This document shows positions 9,973 to 21,956 of a DNA stretch of 64,000 bases, piece by piece. This stretch comes from Sarocladium kiliense (lineage: Eukaryota > Ascomycota > Sordariomycetes > Hypocreales > Sarocladiaceae). Both the position numbers and the translations under genes were made by a program. Location: positions 248,001 through 312,000 of the forward strand of contig JAUZTG010000028.1 in the NCBI GenBank assembly GCA_030734395.1. Reading direction: 5' to 3'. Positions within the stretch are counted from its first letter, which is position 1, and each line of letters opens with the position of its first letter. A model generated the notes under the pieces. That model searched no databases, was not told the origin of the DNA, and was given only the letters and a program-made list of their open reading frames with translations.

Positions 9973-12900
9973 TCATAGTTTCGAGTAGACACTGCCGTGT
10001 TCCTCCGTGGTGCTCCGGCTGGGTGATCGGTTATCAATTCGGAAGTCGACTGCTCCCTGAGCAATGGACCCGGGACAGCTATGAGACTTTGGTAAACAGC
10101 CCGCGGTTGCCTTCTTGAAAGGAGGTCCGTAAAGAACTGGGCATGTGATGCTTCGTGATCCATACGGGGTGAGTCCCTCGGTGCTCTTCAGCGCCAGACT
10201 TTGACTGAGTGGAGTGAGGAAAATGTCGGTCAACACCACACTGCTGGACTGTCTAGGGTTCTGTAGGTCTGGAGATGACCCTCGAGCAGAGATGCGCTGA
10301 ATTGTTACAACTGCACCCCCCTCCACAACCTCATACACGGGAGACTCAGAGTCGGAGCCGATGGAGATGGTGGAGCCTGTGCCACGCGATGGGCTCACGG
10401 AGTGCCGAATAACTGAAGCGGTATCTGGTGGTCTGCGATAGTTGACAGGACTGGACGCCATATCCGCAGTGATTGGGGTAAAATGTGTCGTATGGATGTT
10501 CGCCTTCGGTGAAATGTCCTTCTCATCTGTGCTGTTGGATTCCTGGCTCATGAACGGCAGGATCTTTGAGAGACCTGACATGACTCTATGACCAAGCTTG
10601 GCTGAGCGTGAGGAAGATAACGTACTACTGCATGGACTCTGCACCCTGACCCGGCTTAGTTGCGACGAGGACGATCCAACGGCGTCAACAGCAAGGGAAT
10701 GAGTGTGAACGGAGTCTCTCCCGTACGCCGCTGGACTGCGGCGCCCATGTTCAATGGAAGGTGGAAAACAGGCGAGCTTGGATTGGGTTGTATACAAAAT
10801 GGTACTGCTTGCCTGGCGCAAAAGAGAACTTGTTTGTTCTCCCGATCGATGACCACCGGAGATAGGACTGCTTCTGACCTCAGGCGTTTTTGACTTCTCG
10901 CTCTTGTCGAGAGTTATAGTATTCTTCCGAGATGTAGACCTTGCCGGTGACGTGACAGCTCGGTCGTTTGGCTTCGAAACCGGTACGGAAAATCTGGTAT
11001 CTGACACGCGAGCTATCAAATGGTCTGATACGGGCAAATGCGGACCTTTGGAATCGCCGAGGCTGTCCAATCGGTGGCGAGCTATGGGAAGTCGGCTCTT
11101 CCAAGTAGTAGACGACGCATGTCGTTGCTGGGGGGAAGGAACCGATCCCGTATTTATGAGGCCATTGACCAAAGACGACTGGTCTCCAACGTTTGTTTTG
11201 AGCAGAGCAGCAGCTACCGAGTCATCCATACTTTCAGACAGCGTCTTGGATCTTCTTTCGAATGAACGATGGACCTTGGCCATGAGAGTACCTCTTCTAC
11301 TTGTTGGCCGCGACGGCTGGTTGAATTCCTCCCTGAAACGACTGAGAACAGGAGTCGGCGACTTTCTACGGAGAAGAACATCGCCGAATCTCTTTTTGAT
11401 GGTCATCAACTCTGCTTCTCTTTGTTGGAAGCTCGCAGTTTCTGTGGGCGCAATTGAAACAGCGTCTAGAGTCAGGGGGCTTGTTTGCGGCTCTCGATCC
11501 TGGTTTCGGGATTCGACCTGCTTGAAGATCGTGTCGCGTTCGGTTTGACTGGTACTTGTCTTGCCTGCCAGGGGCTGCGGCTCCCTTCCATTGCCCACAA
11601 CGGCCCCTAGAGGCAGGTCAGCGAGCCATCCAGAAGTGGTAAGACAGAGGCTGTCTTACAAGGGAGAGAGGTCAGATGAACGCTTTGCAAGTCCCGGTTA
11701 TTGAGATTGTAGAGGATGTTTGCCTGAGAGGCTAGAGAGCTTGCCTGCGCACTTGGCATGACTGATGGATAGACAGACGATGAGGCATCTTCTCCGCTGT
11801 CGAACGCCATAGCCACAGCGTAGCTCTGGGCAAGGTCTTGGGAGGGAGATAGCGCGAAAGTCTGCTGATGAGAGTCTTCCTCATTGGACAGAGGCTCTCT
11901 TTTGCCAACGTCTGTTGACAATTTCGGTGTAGGCGAGTTTCCTGGTACCTTTGGAAGGTCTGACAATTGCTTCTTAGCTAACCTTTTGACCTGTTCAGAC
12001 ACAATGCTGTCCACAGAAGCAGAAACGTTGCCACCGAAGGGCTCGTGACTACTTTCACGAGCTTCTGAAGGAACTTGGGAGACGCCCGGTCCAGTGATGT
12101 CGGCCTCAATCGCTTCGAGCCTGGCAAAAGACGGCTCTCTGGATCGGATGCCCTGAGATCGAAGCCAGATTGCGAGAACCGAATGAGTTTCCCACGACTG
12201 AGAGTCATGCGAATCCGACTTTTCTTGTTCGCCTGGCACCAAACACCCAGCCGGGGGTTGGGCGAGCGATTCGTCAATTAATCTGAGAGACCCCTGAGTA
12301 GTTTGGTGATTAACATGGGAGCTTCCCATTGTACGGCTTACGCCGTTGCCTCCTAACAGCCGTTCATGTCTCGAAAGAGTATTGGTTTGACCTTGAGGAT
12401 GTTCAACTGCGTGAAGCTCAGGCGAAAGCAGGGTGGCAGCGTCTGGAGAGACACGCTCATCACCTGACTTGACATCGGCTCGTTTCTGCGTTGACTCAGC
12501 GATGGAAGGATTACGATGATCCTTCTCCTTGACGACGAACTCAATCGTATCCCGTGGGCCGACTCGAGGCTGGTCCAAGTTGCTTGAAGAAGGCTTGCGG
12601 TTTGCTTTTCTGCTGTCTGCCAAAGGTTTCGGATTGCTTTCGTCGCATGAGAGCTCATCCTGGATTCTTTTGTGCATCAACCGCTTCAGCTCCGCCCTCC
12701 TCTCAATCTCTTCTCGGCTTCTGCCAGTGAGTGAAGGTGGTTCTTTCTTGAGACTGCTTTCGAGGGATATATGGCGTGTCAAACGGTTTCGGACGGCCCC
12801 CCAAGTGACGCTGGCTCTCTTCCCTAGAGGAACCTGGTCTTCGTCGCCATCAGAGTCATCCACAACCAGCTGTTCGAGGTCGATGGGGCCTTTATAGGAG

Positions 12901-13115
12901 GGCTCCAGCGGGACGGCACTGACAATAGCGTCTGATCTTGGTACCGACTCAAATTTGGTCATGAGCTGAGTAGCTCGGCCAGGCGGTGTTGAGCAAGAGC
13001 GTGAATCCAGATGATGTGAGGGTAGCGACTGCAGAGAGATAGGTCTGGGCTGCGGCCTTCCAGGGCCTTGTCCTCCATTATCAGGAGGTTTCCTGCAGCA
13101 GCTCAGGCAGGGCAT
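9973..13115 (-). CDS. Ser-rich low-complexity protein ending in SKL
   Basis: Two large exons, 13115-11660 and 11606-9973, are joined by a 53-nt intron with a GTAAGA donor, a CTGAC branch site and a CTAG acceptor; the product is 1029 residues. It starts MPCLSCCRKPP, a Cys cluster that could be lipidated. The body is low-complexity: Ser, Pro, Thr, Arg and Gln rich, with many SP/TP/RS sites typical of phosphorylated disordered proteins, and without a recognisable domain. The last residues are VYSKL followed by the stop, a canonical type-1 peroxisomal targeting signal. I do not recognise the family. Peroxisome or Woronin-body association is inference from the tripeptide alone. It converges on the MFS gene with 280 nt between stops. 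Confidence 0.75.
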
Positions 13116-14179
13116 CTTGCTCGGAAGCCCGTATTAGGATGTGACTGTAACCGCCAGTCCTGTCTGCCTTTGCTTGCGGTTGCTGATCAGGCTCTGTAGA
13201 CCTTCACCACGTGTCTAGCTCAGGAGCTGGAGATGCGAGGCGTAGTGCGTTAGAATGTCAAACCCCAGAGAACCTGTGGTACGGGGAGAGGCACGACTTG
13301 AGCCGCATGGTCAACCACCAGGGAACGATAGGCAGAGCATGCGCGAGACACGGGCATCCGCTCAGGCCTACAGGCACCTTCTCTTGCCGCCAGTCTAGAC
13401 GACCAAATTCGTTGGGAAGGTATAGTCTTCATAAGGCTGTGGCATCCAGAGGAGTTGCGTGTTACGGCCCGAAGCAGGCGCGCGCCCTTGATTGTGTAAG
13501 GCATGTGGTCGGTCCGGTGCAATCTACGCAGAACGTTGTTCTAAGTCGTCAACCTTTTTGAGCAGGTCGCTCATAAGGCATCAAAGCATGTAAAGGCTAG
13601 GCAAAGAATGGATGCAGACATTTAGATATGCCCTTCGCCGTAAGATCACGGATGTTGACCTGCTATCAAACCTCTCGAAGCGACTACAGTAGGCATTGAG
13701 GCGTAGGACCCCAAATGAGACATTTCACAGAATCAGTCTCAATGAAGTGCCTCATAGCTTAATCAAACTGCCATCAAAGATCAAAGGGAGGCAGCGATAG
13801 GTTCTTTCATGCAGCGCCCGACGCAAGAAGACCTCTAATGTCGGTGTGTCAATCTCAGTCGCTACGGTTTACCGCCACTTCACGAATCGATCAACGCATC
13901 AAGGGTTGTGAGAGCTGACAGGGATGGGCGACATCTCTGACCGAGTCCCGTTCCTCACCGATCGTATTCGTACCAGCCAAGGGGGCCGTTTCCCAGCGAC
14001 CGGGCCGGCAGCCGAGCATGGCGTAATACGGGCACTAACCTTTGACAATGCTTTCAGAGGGGACGCCAGCTAGAAGGTCAGCAACCAGGGGTGGCACCTT
14101 GAAGCACGCCAGTTCCTTTGGTCAGTGTCGAGTTGGTGCCCACGAGCAGCCACCGTAGCTTCTATTGGGGACTTCGAAA

Positions 14180-14212
14180 GGCCAACGCTGGGCCAACGAT
14201 GGGCCAACGATG
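14180..14212. repeat. Tandem 11-bp repeat, three copies
   Basis: GGCCAACGCTG is followed directly by two copies of GGCCAACGATG. It lies about 660 nt upstream of the methionine synthase ATG. Its role is unknown; it could be a repeated factor site. Confidence 0.8.
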
Positions 14213-14445
14213 GAGCCGGCGGTGGGAAAACAGGGCCAATGAATCGCTGGAGATAGAGTGAGTGGCGTGCAAGATCGTCCGTTCTTGAGGCGAAGGGACC
14301 AGCGAGACCAAAAACGAAGGGTCCGGTGGGAAACGGGAGGCCCTTGTTTCTGCGAGATATGGCGCAAGCCCAGCGACGAGGGATCTGCCTTAGCAAAAGC
14401 GGGACCCCGTTATCGTGATGGTACACCAGCATGCGCCTAATGTTA

Positions 14446-14451
14446 CACGTG
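14446..14451. promoter_or_regulatory. CACGTG E-box upstream of methionine synthase
   Basis: The palindrome ACACGTGT (14445-14452) sits just before the CT-rich leader of the methionine synthase gene. In yeast, Cbf1 binds CACGTG at methionine genes; a similar role here is inference. Confidence 0.4.
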
Positions 14452-14741
14452 TCGAAAAGTACCTAGCTGTCACCTCCTGCTAATGCCCCTCCCCCGCTTT
14501 CGGAGCTCGTTGTGCTTGTTGCAATTTTCTTCTCCCCTCGCCATCCTCCACCAAGGCCCAGCGTGCCCCGCCTCCTCTACTTCTATAGCACCCTCGCCTC
14601 TTTTTTTCTGCTCATCCTCATCTCTCCCTCCTCTTCTTTCTTCTCCTCATACCTCTCTAAACCAAATCAATTCTTTCCTTGAGATCAGTTTTCGATCTCG
14701 AGCTTCACCTAGGTCTCTCGAGTACTCTTCTCTTGATTCCA

Positions 14742-14808
14742 GTACGTCTTCCCTCCCCCATCACACACCACGCTTTCTTTGACACAAGCCAGCTAACCGC
14801 TCAATCAG
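14742..14808 (+). other. 5' leader intron of methionine synthase
   Basis: A 67-nt candidate intron in the untranslated leader: donor GTACGT, branch site GCTAAC near 14792 and acceptor CAG at 14806-14808. It ends 62 nt before the ATG. All three sites match the coding introns in this window. Confidence 0.65.
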
Positions 14809-14870
14809 TTCCTCAAATAATTCTCCCTTTTCTCGCATCACCTCAAGTCACATCCGAACCACCCGTCACC

Positions 14871-17284
14871 ATGGTTCAGTCCGCCATTCTCGGTTTCCCC
14901 CGCATGGGTGTGAACCGCGACCTCAAGAAGGCCACCGAAGCTTGTTAGTTGCAACCTTGTCCTTGACGCCCCAAACTCAGTGGTACTAACAAGCATCAGA
15001 CTGGGGCGGCAAGATCTCTCAGTCCGACCTCCTCGCCGAGGCCAAGCGCCTTCGCCTTGCCCACTGGCAGATCCAGAAGGATGCTGGTGTCGATATCATC
15101 CCCAGCAACGACTTTGCTCTCTATGACCAGGTCCTTACCCACATCCAGGACTTCGGGGTAAGCTGACCATGACTCGCACCTTGAAAGATTCATGCTAACG
15201 CTTCCTCTCTCCAGGCTGTTCCCGAACGCTACACCAAGGATGGCCTCGACACCATCGACCAATACTTCGCCATGGGCCGTGGCCACCAGAAGGATGGCAT
15301 TGACGTCCCCAGTCTCGAGATGGTCAAGTGGTTCGACTCCAACTACCACTACGTCAAGCCCACTCTTCAGGACAACCAGACCTTCACCCTGGTTGACAGC
15401 CCCAAGGCTGTCCGTGAGTTCAAGGAGGCTAAGGATGCTGGCATCCAGACCCGCCCTGTTCTCGTTGGTCCCGTCAGCTTCCTGACTCTTGGCAAGGCCG
15501 ACCGTGGCCAGTCTGTTGACCCCATCGACCTCCTCGAGAAGCTTCTCCCCGTCTACGAGCAGCTCCTCACCCAGCTCAAGGAAGCTGGCGCTGAGACTGT
15601 TCAGATCGACGAGCCTGTCCTCGTCTTCGACCTCCCTGAGAAGTCCAAGGCTGCCTTCAAGCCCACATACGAGAAGCTTGCCAGCCTTGGCTCCAAGATT
15701 CCCCAGCTTGTCTTCACCACATACTTCGGAGACATCGTCCACAACCTTGAGGCTATCCCCAAGGACATCTACGCTCTTCACATCGACCTTGTCCGCAACC
15801 CCGAGCAGCTTGAGACCGTGATTGGTGCCCTTGGCCCCAAGACCATCCTTTCTGCCGGTGTTGTCGATGGCCGTAACATCTGGAAGACCAACTTCAAGCG
15901 CGCCATCGAGACCGTTGAGTCCGCCGTCCAGAAGCTCGGCAAGGAGCGCGTCATTGTCGCTACCTCCAGCTCTCTTCTCCACACCCCTCACACTCTCGCC
16001 AGCGAGAAGAAGCTGGACCCCGAGATCGCTGACTGGTTCTCCTTCGCCTGCGAGAAGGCTGTCGAGATCGCCATCATCGCCAAGGCCGTCACTGAGGGCC
16101 CTGCCTCTGTCCGCGAGCAGCTTGAGGCCAACGCTAAGTCCATGCAGGCTCGCGCTACCTCTAGCCGCACCAACGACCCTAAGGTCAAGGACAGGCAGTC
16201 CAAGATTGTCGAGAAGGACTACTCTCGCAAGTCTGAGTTCTCTACCCGTATTGAGCAACAGCAGAAGAAGCTCAACCTTCCTCTCTTCCCCACCACCACT
16301 ATCGGCTCTTTCCCTCAGACCAAGGACATCCGTGTCCAGCGTAACAAGTTCACCAAGGGTGAAATCACTGAGGCTGAGTACGACAAGTTCATCGAGAAGG
16401 AGATTGAGGACAACGTCAAGATCCAGGATGAGCTTGACCTCGACGTCTACGTTCACGGTGAGCCTGAGCGTAACGACATGGTCCAGTTCTTCGGTGAGCG
16501 TATGGACGGCTATGCCTTCACCACCCACGCCTGGGTCCAGAGCTACGGTTCTCGCTGCGTGCGTCCCCCGATCATCGTCGGTGACATCTCTCGCCCTGCT
16601 CCTATGACCGTCAAGGAGAGCAAGTACGCTGTCAGCATCTCCAAGAAGCCCATGAAGGGTATGCTTACTGGCCCCGTCACCTGCCTGCGGTGGTCTTTCC
16701 CCCGTGACGACGTTCACCAGTCTGTCCAGGCTGAGCAGCTCGCCCTGGCTCTCCGCGATGAGGTTGTCGACCTCGAGAAGGCCGGCGTCGACGTCATCCA
16801 GGTCGATGAGCCTGCCCTCCGTGAGGGTCTGCCCCTCCGCTCCGGCAAGGAACGCACTGCCTACCTCGACTGGGCTGTCAAGGCTTTCAAGCTCTCCACC
16901 GCTGGTGTCGAGGACTCCACCCAGATTCACTCCCACTTCTGCTACTCCGAGTTCCAGGACTTCTTCCACGCCATCGCTGCTCTTGACGCCGATGTTCTCT
17001 CTATCGAAAACAGCAAGTCTGACGCCAAGCTCCTCCGCGTCTTCGTCGACTCTGCCTACCCCCGCCACATCGGCCCTGGTGTCTACGACATCCACTCTCC
17101 TCGTGTGCCCAGCGAGCAGGAGATCAAGGACCGCATCGAGGAGATGCTTCAGTTCCTCAAGCCCGAGCAGCTCTGGATCGACCCTGACTGCGGTCTCAAG
17201 ACCCGTCAGTGGAAGGAGACCAAGGAGGCCCTTGTCAACATGGTCAACGCTGCCAAGGCTTTCCGTACCAAGTACGCCAAATAA
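14871..17284 (+). CDS. MET6: Cobalamin-independent methionine synthase
   Basis: Three exons: 14871-14943, 15000-15157 and 15215-17284, in phase, 766 residues (yeast Met6 has 767). It transfers the methyl group of 5-methyltetrahydropteroyl-glutamate to homocysteine, the last step of methionine synthesis, in the cytosol. The N-terminus MVQSAILGFPRMGVNRDLK is the family signature. The C-terminal barrel holds the zinc ligands His651 and Cys653 (HSHFCYSEF), Glu675 (SIENSKSD) and Cys736 (DPDCGLK), with the same spacing as in bacterial MetE. Codon use is strongly biased toward C-ending codons, as expected of a highly expressed gene, and the leader is CT-rich. The strong bias leaves a 699-codon open frame on the opposite strand, which I treat as an artefact. 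Confidence 0.97.
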
Positions 17285-18194
17285 GCGAGCAACGCTGCTA
17301 GCAGCGTGAAGCTTGCGCCATTTCTTTCTTAATTCATGTTTTATTTGATGAGAGCTGTTCTCAAAAAAGATCAGCTACGATTTCAACATCGGCGTTTAGG
17401 GCCAGGGAGACGAAGACATGTTCACTGCATCCCAAAAGTTTAACAAAAGGGTCAGGTACCGGATTGGTTTTGCAGGATGGGCGTGCATTCAACACATAAG
17501 CATGGGCAATTGCCCTGTCACGAGGCTTTTGACCGGAGTGGATATCTCCGGCAAAAAGGTTGTCGTTCAACATTACGGCGTTTTGAAGTTGACCCGGGTT
17601 GCGAAAGAGCCCCGAGGTTGGCGGGAGGTTGTTCCGTCAAGGGTGACGGATTTATGAAATTGTATGTGGTAGCGTATTGACTTCTGGCCAAATTGCCGAT
17701 ATACCCGATTCAACCTGGGAACTTAGGTAGAGGAATAAAAGAACCATTCCGCCTAATTTGCACATCGAGACGCGTTGGAAGGAAAAAGTGCTTATGCTTT
17801 CGGAATCAGCATAGAAGAGCACTTCTTGTATGGCGTATGATGAAAACTGCTCTGAATGTATGTCCGCCTTAGCAAATGCGCTTTTGATTGTCCATACGCC
17901 GCCGTCAAGGATACGTTTGTATCCCTCTGCGACGGACGCTGCTACCCAAGCTGATCGAGCACACCAGTGCGTCTGGATCTCACAAGATTGACAGGAAGCT
18001 GAGGTACATAATGATTGACTAATGTCTTAGCTTCGGTCTGGACACTGTGAATGTCTAATACGTATTGGTGAGGTGGCTTTCAGGCATGCTGCTCATTCAC
18101 TGATGTTACACGTGCCAAAGTATTATAGTCTTCTACACATTCGCTGCATACAGAACCCCAAAGGCATGTGTACGTTATTCCAAATTGAAATCCA
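17285..18194. other. Intergenic between convergent genes
   Basis: About 900 nt separate the stops of methionine synthase and the ankyrin gene. It holds both 3' UTRs, and no further gene is recognised. Confidence 0.45.
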
Positions 18195-21100
18195 TCACCA
18201 GTCATCCTCGGGTTGTTCATTCAGCAATACCTCTCCAGCCTTTGCACGTCGGATCATTTCGTCCACTTCCCTTTGAACTGCGTCAATTCGGTGCTGGTGG
18301 CCTTGCCGAAGACTCGGTTTCTCGTTGAACAGCACCTCCAGGTCGCACATGTGTTGGCGAATCACATCAGCAAGGGCTCGGTGGCCACGATTTATGGCAA
18401 TACTGATCGCACCATCGTATCCCGTCCTTCCTGGATTTGAGCTAAAAGCGCCGACTTTGAGAAGCAACTGTGTCATGTCCAGCCGGTCCATCTCCACAGA
18501 AACATCCAAGGGAACCATGACAAGATGTTCCCGAAGCTGTGAAAATCGGGCTTGGACCCGTTTTGCGCTCCAGACCATAATAATGTTCGGATTGGCACCG
18601 TTCTGCAACAAGAGAGTGGTGGCCTCCAAACTGCCGGTGACGGCGCAGTTAAGAAGTGGAGCATGAAACCATGGCCGCCGATATGGTTGAACATGACTAT
18701 CATTCACATCAGCACCTTTGCTTAATAGAAGTCGGATGACGTCCAGACAGTCTCCTCTCTCACGACGGGAAGAGCCCGACTGGAAACAGGCTTCGCCCAA
18801 AGCATTCGAACAATGAATTGATCCTATTCCGTTGCTGAAGATGATGTCGATGTCCGCACCAAGCTCGATGATCTGTCTAGCCAACCTGAAGTTGCACTTC
18901 GTGATTGCTGTTCCAAGAGGAGTAAATGTATTGTCTGACTCGTCGACAGCGGACCCGCTAGCAAGAAGGGCCTGTACTATCGGGTACCTTTCTGCTCTAA
19001 TGGCAAGAACCAGGGAGGGAATTCCGTTTGGCATGGCGCTTCTTTCCAGGATCTCGTCCAAGATCGGAGCCACAATACGCGACGGCTCACGGGAGGCCAT
19101 CCTCTCGAACACCCGCCTAGCGACTTCTTTCCATTCCGCACTACACAGTCGGTCAAGTTCGGCTGGAAATTCTTTGAAAAAGTGCCATCTTTCCAACATG
19201 ACCTCATCTAAATCAGCCTTGCGCCAGAAGCCGACCGAAGAAAGTGATGTCGCCAATAATTGGGCGCATGTTCGTTCTGAAGACCGCCGCCTCAGCTTCG
19301 CCCCAAGTTGATGAAGGCGCCGACATGTCTTAATGGGTGAGCGGTACAGGAAGCAAGCGCCGATGACTGAGAATTCACGGCCTCTGGGACCTGTTTCCGC
19401 ATTGACATCAGCGCCCCTTTTTAGCAGCCAAGATACTGCCTCAAAGTTATTGAGCCTCGCCGCCGCAGCCAATGCATCTGTGCCATGGCCTGCCACGTCA
19501 GCCTTGTTGATGAGACTTTTCCTTTCCAAAAAAGCCAGTACGCTTGTTCCTTTCTCCTCAATGCATCTTGCGAGTATCCGCTCATCAATAGGTAAGGAAC
19601 GATGACCCAGCAGTGCCACTGCTTCGCGGAGATCGTCGCGCAACCCGTATTCTTTGACACTGGAAAGCCAGACCTCCAAAATTGCCACACCAGCATCGGC
19701 GTCATAGCCATCAAGCCCTATGTTGAGTCCATATTCGTGAAGGACTCTAAAGATTCTCGTCCTTTCCGTGTCGAGATTCGCATGACGATTATGCCGTACT
19801 AATAAAGCCTGCTCAAGCAATACGACCTCGAGGAACCGCCGCCTTTGTGCTATATCGTATAGCTTTCTAGACCTCATATACTCGTCCACCGCCGCAATGC
19901 CAGCAGTGGTGGCGCCACACAAACCATCCCTTGTCAGGACATCTTTACCTCTGGAAGTGTATTTAGCCATCATATTGAAAGCCTGATGATCACAGTAGAA
20001 TGCGATGTCGAGGCAGGATAATCTCAAGTCTCCCGCCAGGTTTCGCAAGCTTCTGGGTCGGCCAATGCTGCACAATTCAATCGGGAAGACTGCGTCTACA
20101 TTCGCACCTGCTTGAAGAAGTATGGTCAAAGACAATAAGAAATGTGGACGACTCTTTTTGCTGGCTGCGCAGCGCCCAGGTCTGACTAGGAAATGGAGCA
20201 GGAACAGAACGAAGTGAGACGTAGTTGCTAGGTGCTGACGCACGTTGGCCACCGTTGTGCATGCATTCATGTCCACCGTGGCTATCAGAGGTTCAACGAC
20301 ATCAATGATGCCTGCCTCAGTAGCGCACACAAGTGTTGTTGTTGTTGTTGTAGGCTTGCTACAACAAGCTCGAGCGCCGCGTGATAGCAAGTACACAACC
20401 AGCTCTCTGCTACCTAACCAGGCAGATGCGTGCAGCAATTGATTCTTCCATGTCTCAATCCAATCTGGGTGAGTGTCTGAGATAGCATGGACAATGCCAG
20501 CACAAGCATTGTTCATCGTTGCCAGGTCAAAGTCCGGCCCCTGCTGCCTCTGAAATTGATCCATCGGAGTATCGGTCAGTGCAAACATCGTTTGCGCAAA
20601 TCGATCCCAAACAGCTTTCAGCACTGCAGAACCGCCACGGACGATCTTCGAGAAAATATCATACCGTAATTGTCTCAGCACGATGCCAAAAGCAACGAAG
20701 TCGCGGATTTTTGAAGCCCGTCCATCGGTGATCTTAAATGCTAGACTGGTAAGTATTTGGTGCAGAATGACCTGGTCTGAAGTTCCCATGGCTGCCAACA
20801 TGTGCTGTGCATTGAAATCAAACATTGAGGGATACACAGTGTCAGCGAGACGAGCCAGAACCATGGATTGCGGAATGGGTAGAAAGCCGTCGCTTGGCAT
20901 CCATAAAAAGGGAAATCCATCCGCGTCGGGATGTTCGTGTATGACCTGTCTTTATAATATATGCTCTGGGCGTTTCCAATGAGCATTTATTTCAAGGCGC
21001 AATCGTGTTGTACATGGCTTACCGAGCAGACTTATCCGAAACTGGTTCCACGGCATACTTTCGTGGAATTTCTCAATGACTTTGGACCTGGGGCAAGGGT

Positions 21101-21956
21101 CCGTGGTCTGAAAGCCCACAATAGCGTATGTTGGGAGTCCTCGCGTGAAAGACTCACAGGCGTCAAGGGCGGCAGAAAACCCATCCCACGTCTGCAAAGG
21201 CTGGCCCTGATGGGCGGCTTTCTCAGACTGTGAGTGAATAGTACTCAGGGATTGATTCCGGATTATCACCGTTGCTGAAGGCATGGCCTTCATTGTAATG
21301 GCACTGGTGCGAGGCCGGATGTGAACATCTTTTGGAAGTGTGATATCGTTGGAGACTGTTGAAGAGAATGTAAGCGTCCTGTACGCGACTCAAGCATGGA
21401 ACCTGAGCTTCACTTACCGTGCTGGTGGGTGTGATATCCGTTGCGTCGTATCTCTTTCCAAACCTTCTTTTCGGGTATTGGTGTGCCGTTGAGGAGGACG
21501 TCATATTCTCCAGGATTCATGTCGCGTGATATGACATAATTGTGGATGGACTTCCAATCCTCTTTCTTCAGCTTCTTGCGCAGTTTTAGAACATCTCGCA
21601 GCCTCGTCTCATAGATTGATAAGCTTGGTCGGCTGGTTAGCACTGCAAATCAAATAATTACACTCGTGATCTTACGGATGCGTCGGGAAAGAGTAGGGTT
21701 CTTGTTCAACAATTTGCTTGACTTGAGGCAAGGTTTTGCGCTTCTCTTGGTATAGCCTTCGGAAGAGAGCCTCGTGTTTCGTCCAATGGTCACAAATGGC
21801 GCAGATGGCAAGTCCTCGGGATGAGAGCGTCGAGAACAAATGTGCAGTCACGGCTGGAGAGGGGTAGTCCGTGACACAAAGCTGAGCTGATATAGAGCTG
21901 AGCTGAGAGACTTGAAAATCGGTGTTGCAGAATATTGCAAGCCGGGCCTTTGACAT
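18195..21956 (-). CDS. Clr5-domain ankyrin-repeat protein
   Basis: The main exon runs from about 20958 to 18195 and encodes more than 900 residues. They include recognisable ankyrin repeats: LLKRGADVNAETG, LLASGSAVDESDNTFTPLG, IIELGADIDI, LLLSKGADVNDS, LLLQNGANPN and LLLKVGAF. Upstream exons (about 21956-21675, about 21630-21427 and about 21358-21028) encode WTKHEALFRRLYQEKRKTL, then ETRLRDVLKLRKKLKKEDW. This is a Clr5 domain, a fungal module often found before ankyrin or TPR repeats. Function is unknown; a chromatin or regulatory role is only suggested by the domain name. The join between the third exon (all usable donors are phase 1) and the ankyrin exon (acceptor is phase 0) does not keep frame. 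A missed small exon or a disabling mutation lies near 20960-21030. The start is tentative. Confidence 0.7.

Larger units (their letters stand above)
13116..14870. promoter_or_regulatory. Divergent region upstream of methionine synthase
   Basis: This 1.75-kb region lies between the start of the Ser-rich gene and the methionine synthase ATG. It contains an 11-bp triple tandem repeat (14180-14212), a CACGTG E-box (14446-14451), a long CT-rich tract from about 14480 to 14870 as expected near the start site of a strongly expressed fungal gene, and a leader intron (14742-14808). No convincing protein gene is seen. Confidence 0.6.

Noticed and set aside
10904..11548. 214-codon plus-strand frame
   Set aside because: It is antisense to the Ser-rich protein and has no features of its own.
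15822..16607. 261-codon Ser/Arg-rich plus-strand frame
   Set aside because: It is a shifted frame of methionine synthase.
14996..17095. 699-codon open frame on the minus strand
   Set aside because: It lies exactly opposite the methionine synthase exons, has a Leu/Val/Gly/Asp-biased composition, and results from the C-ending codon bias of that gene.
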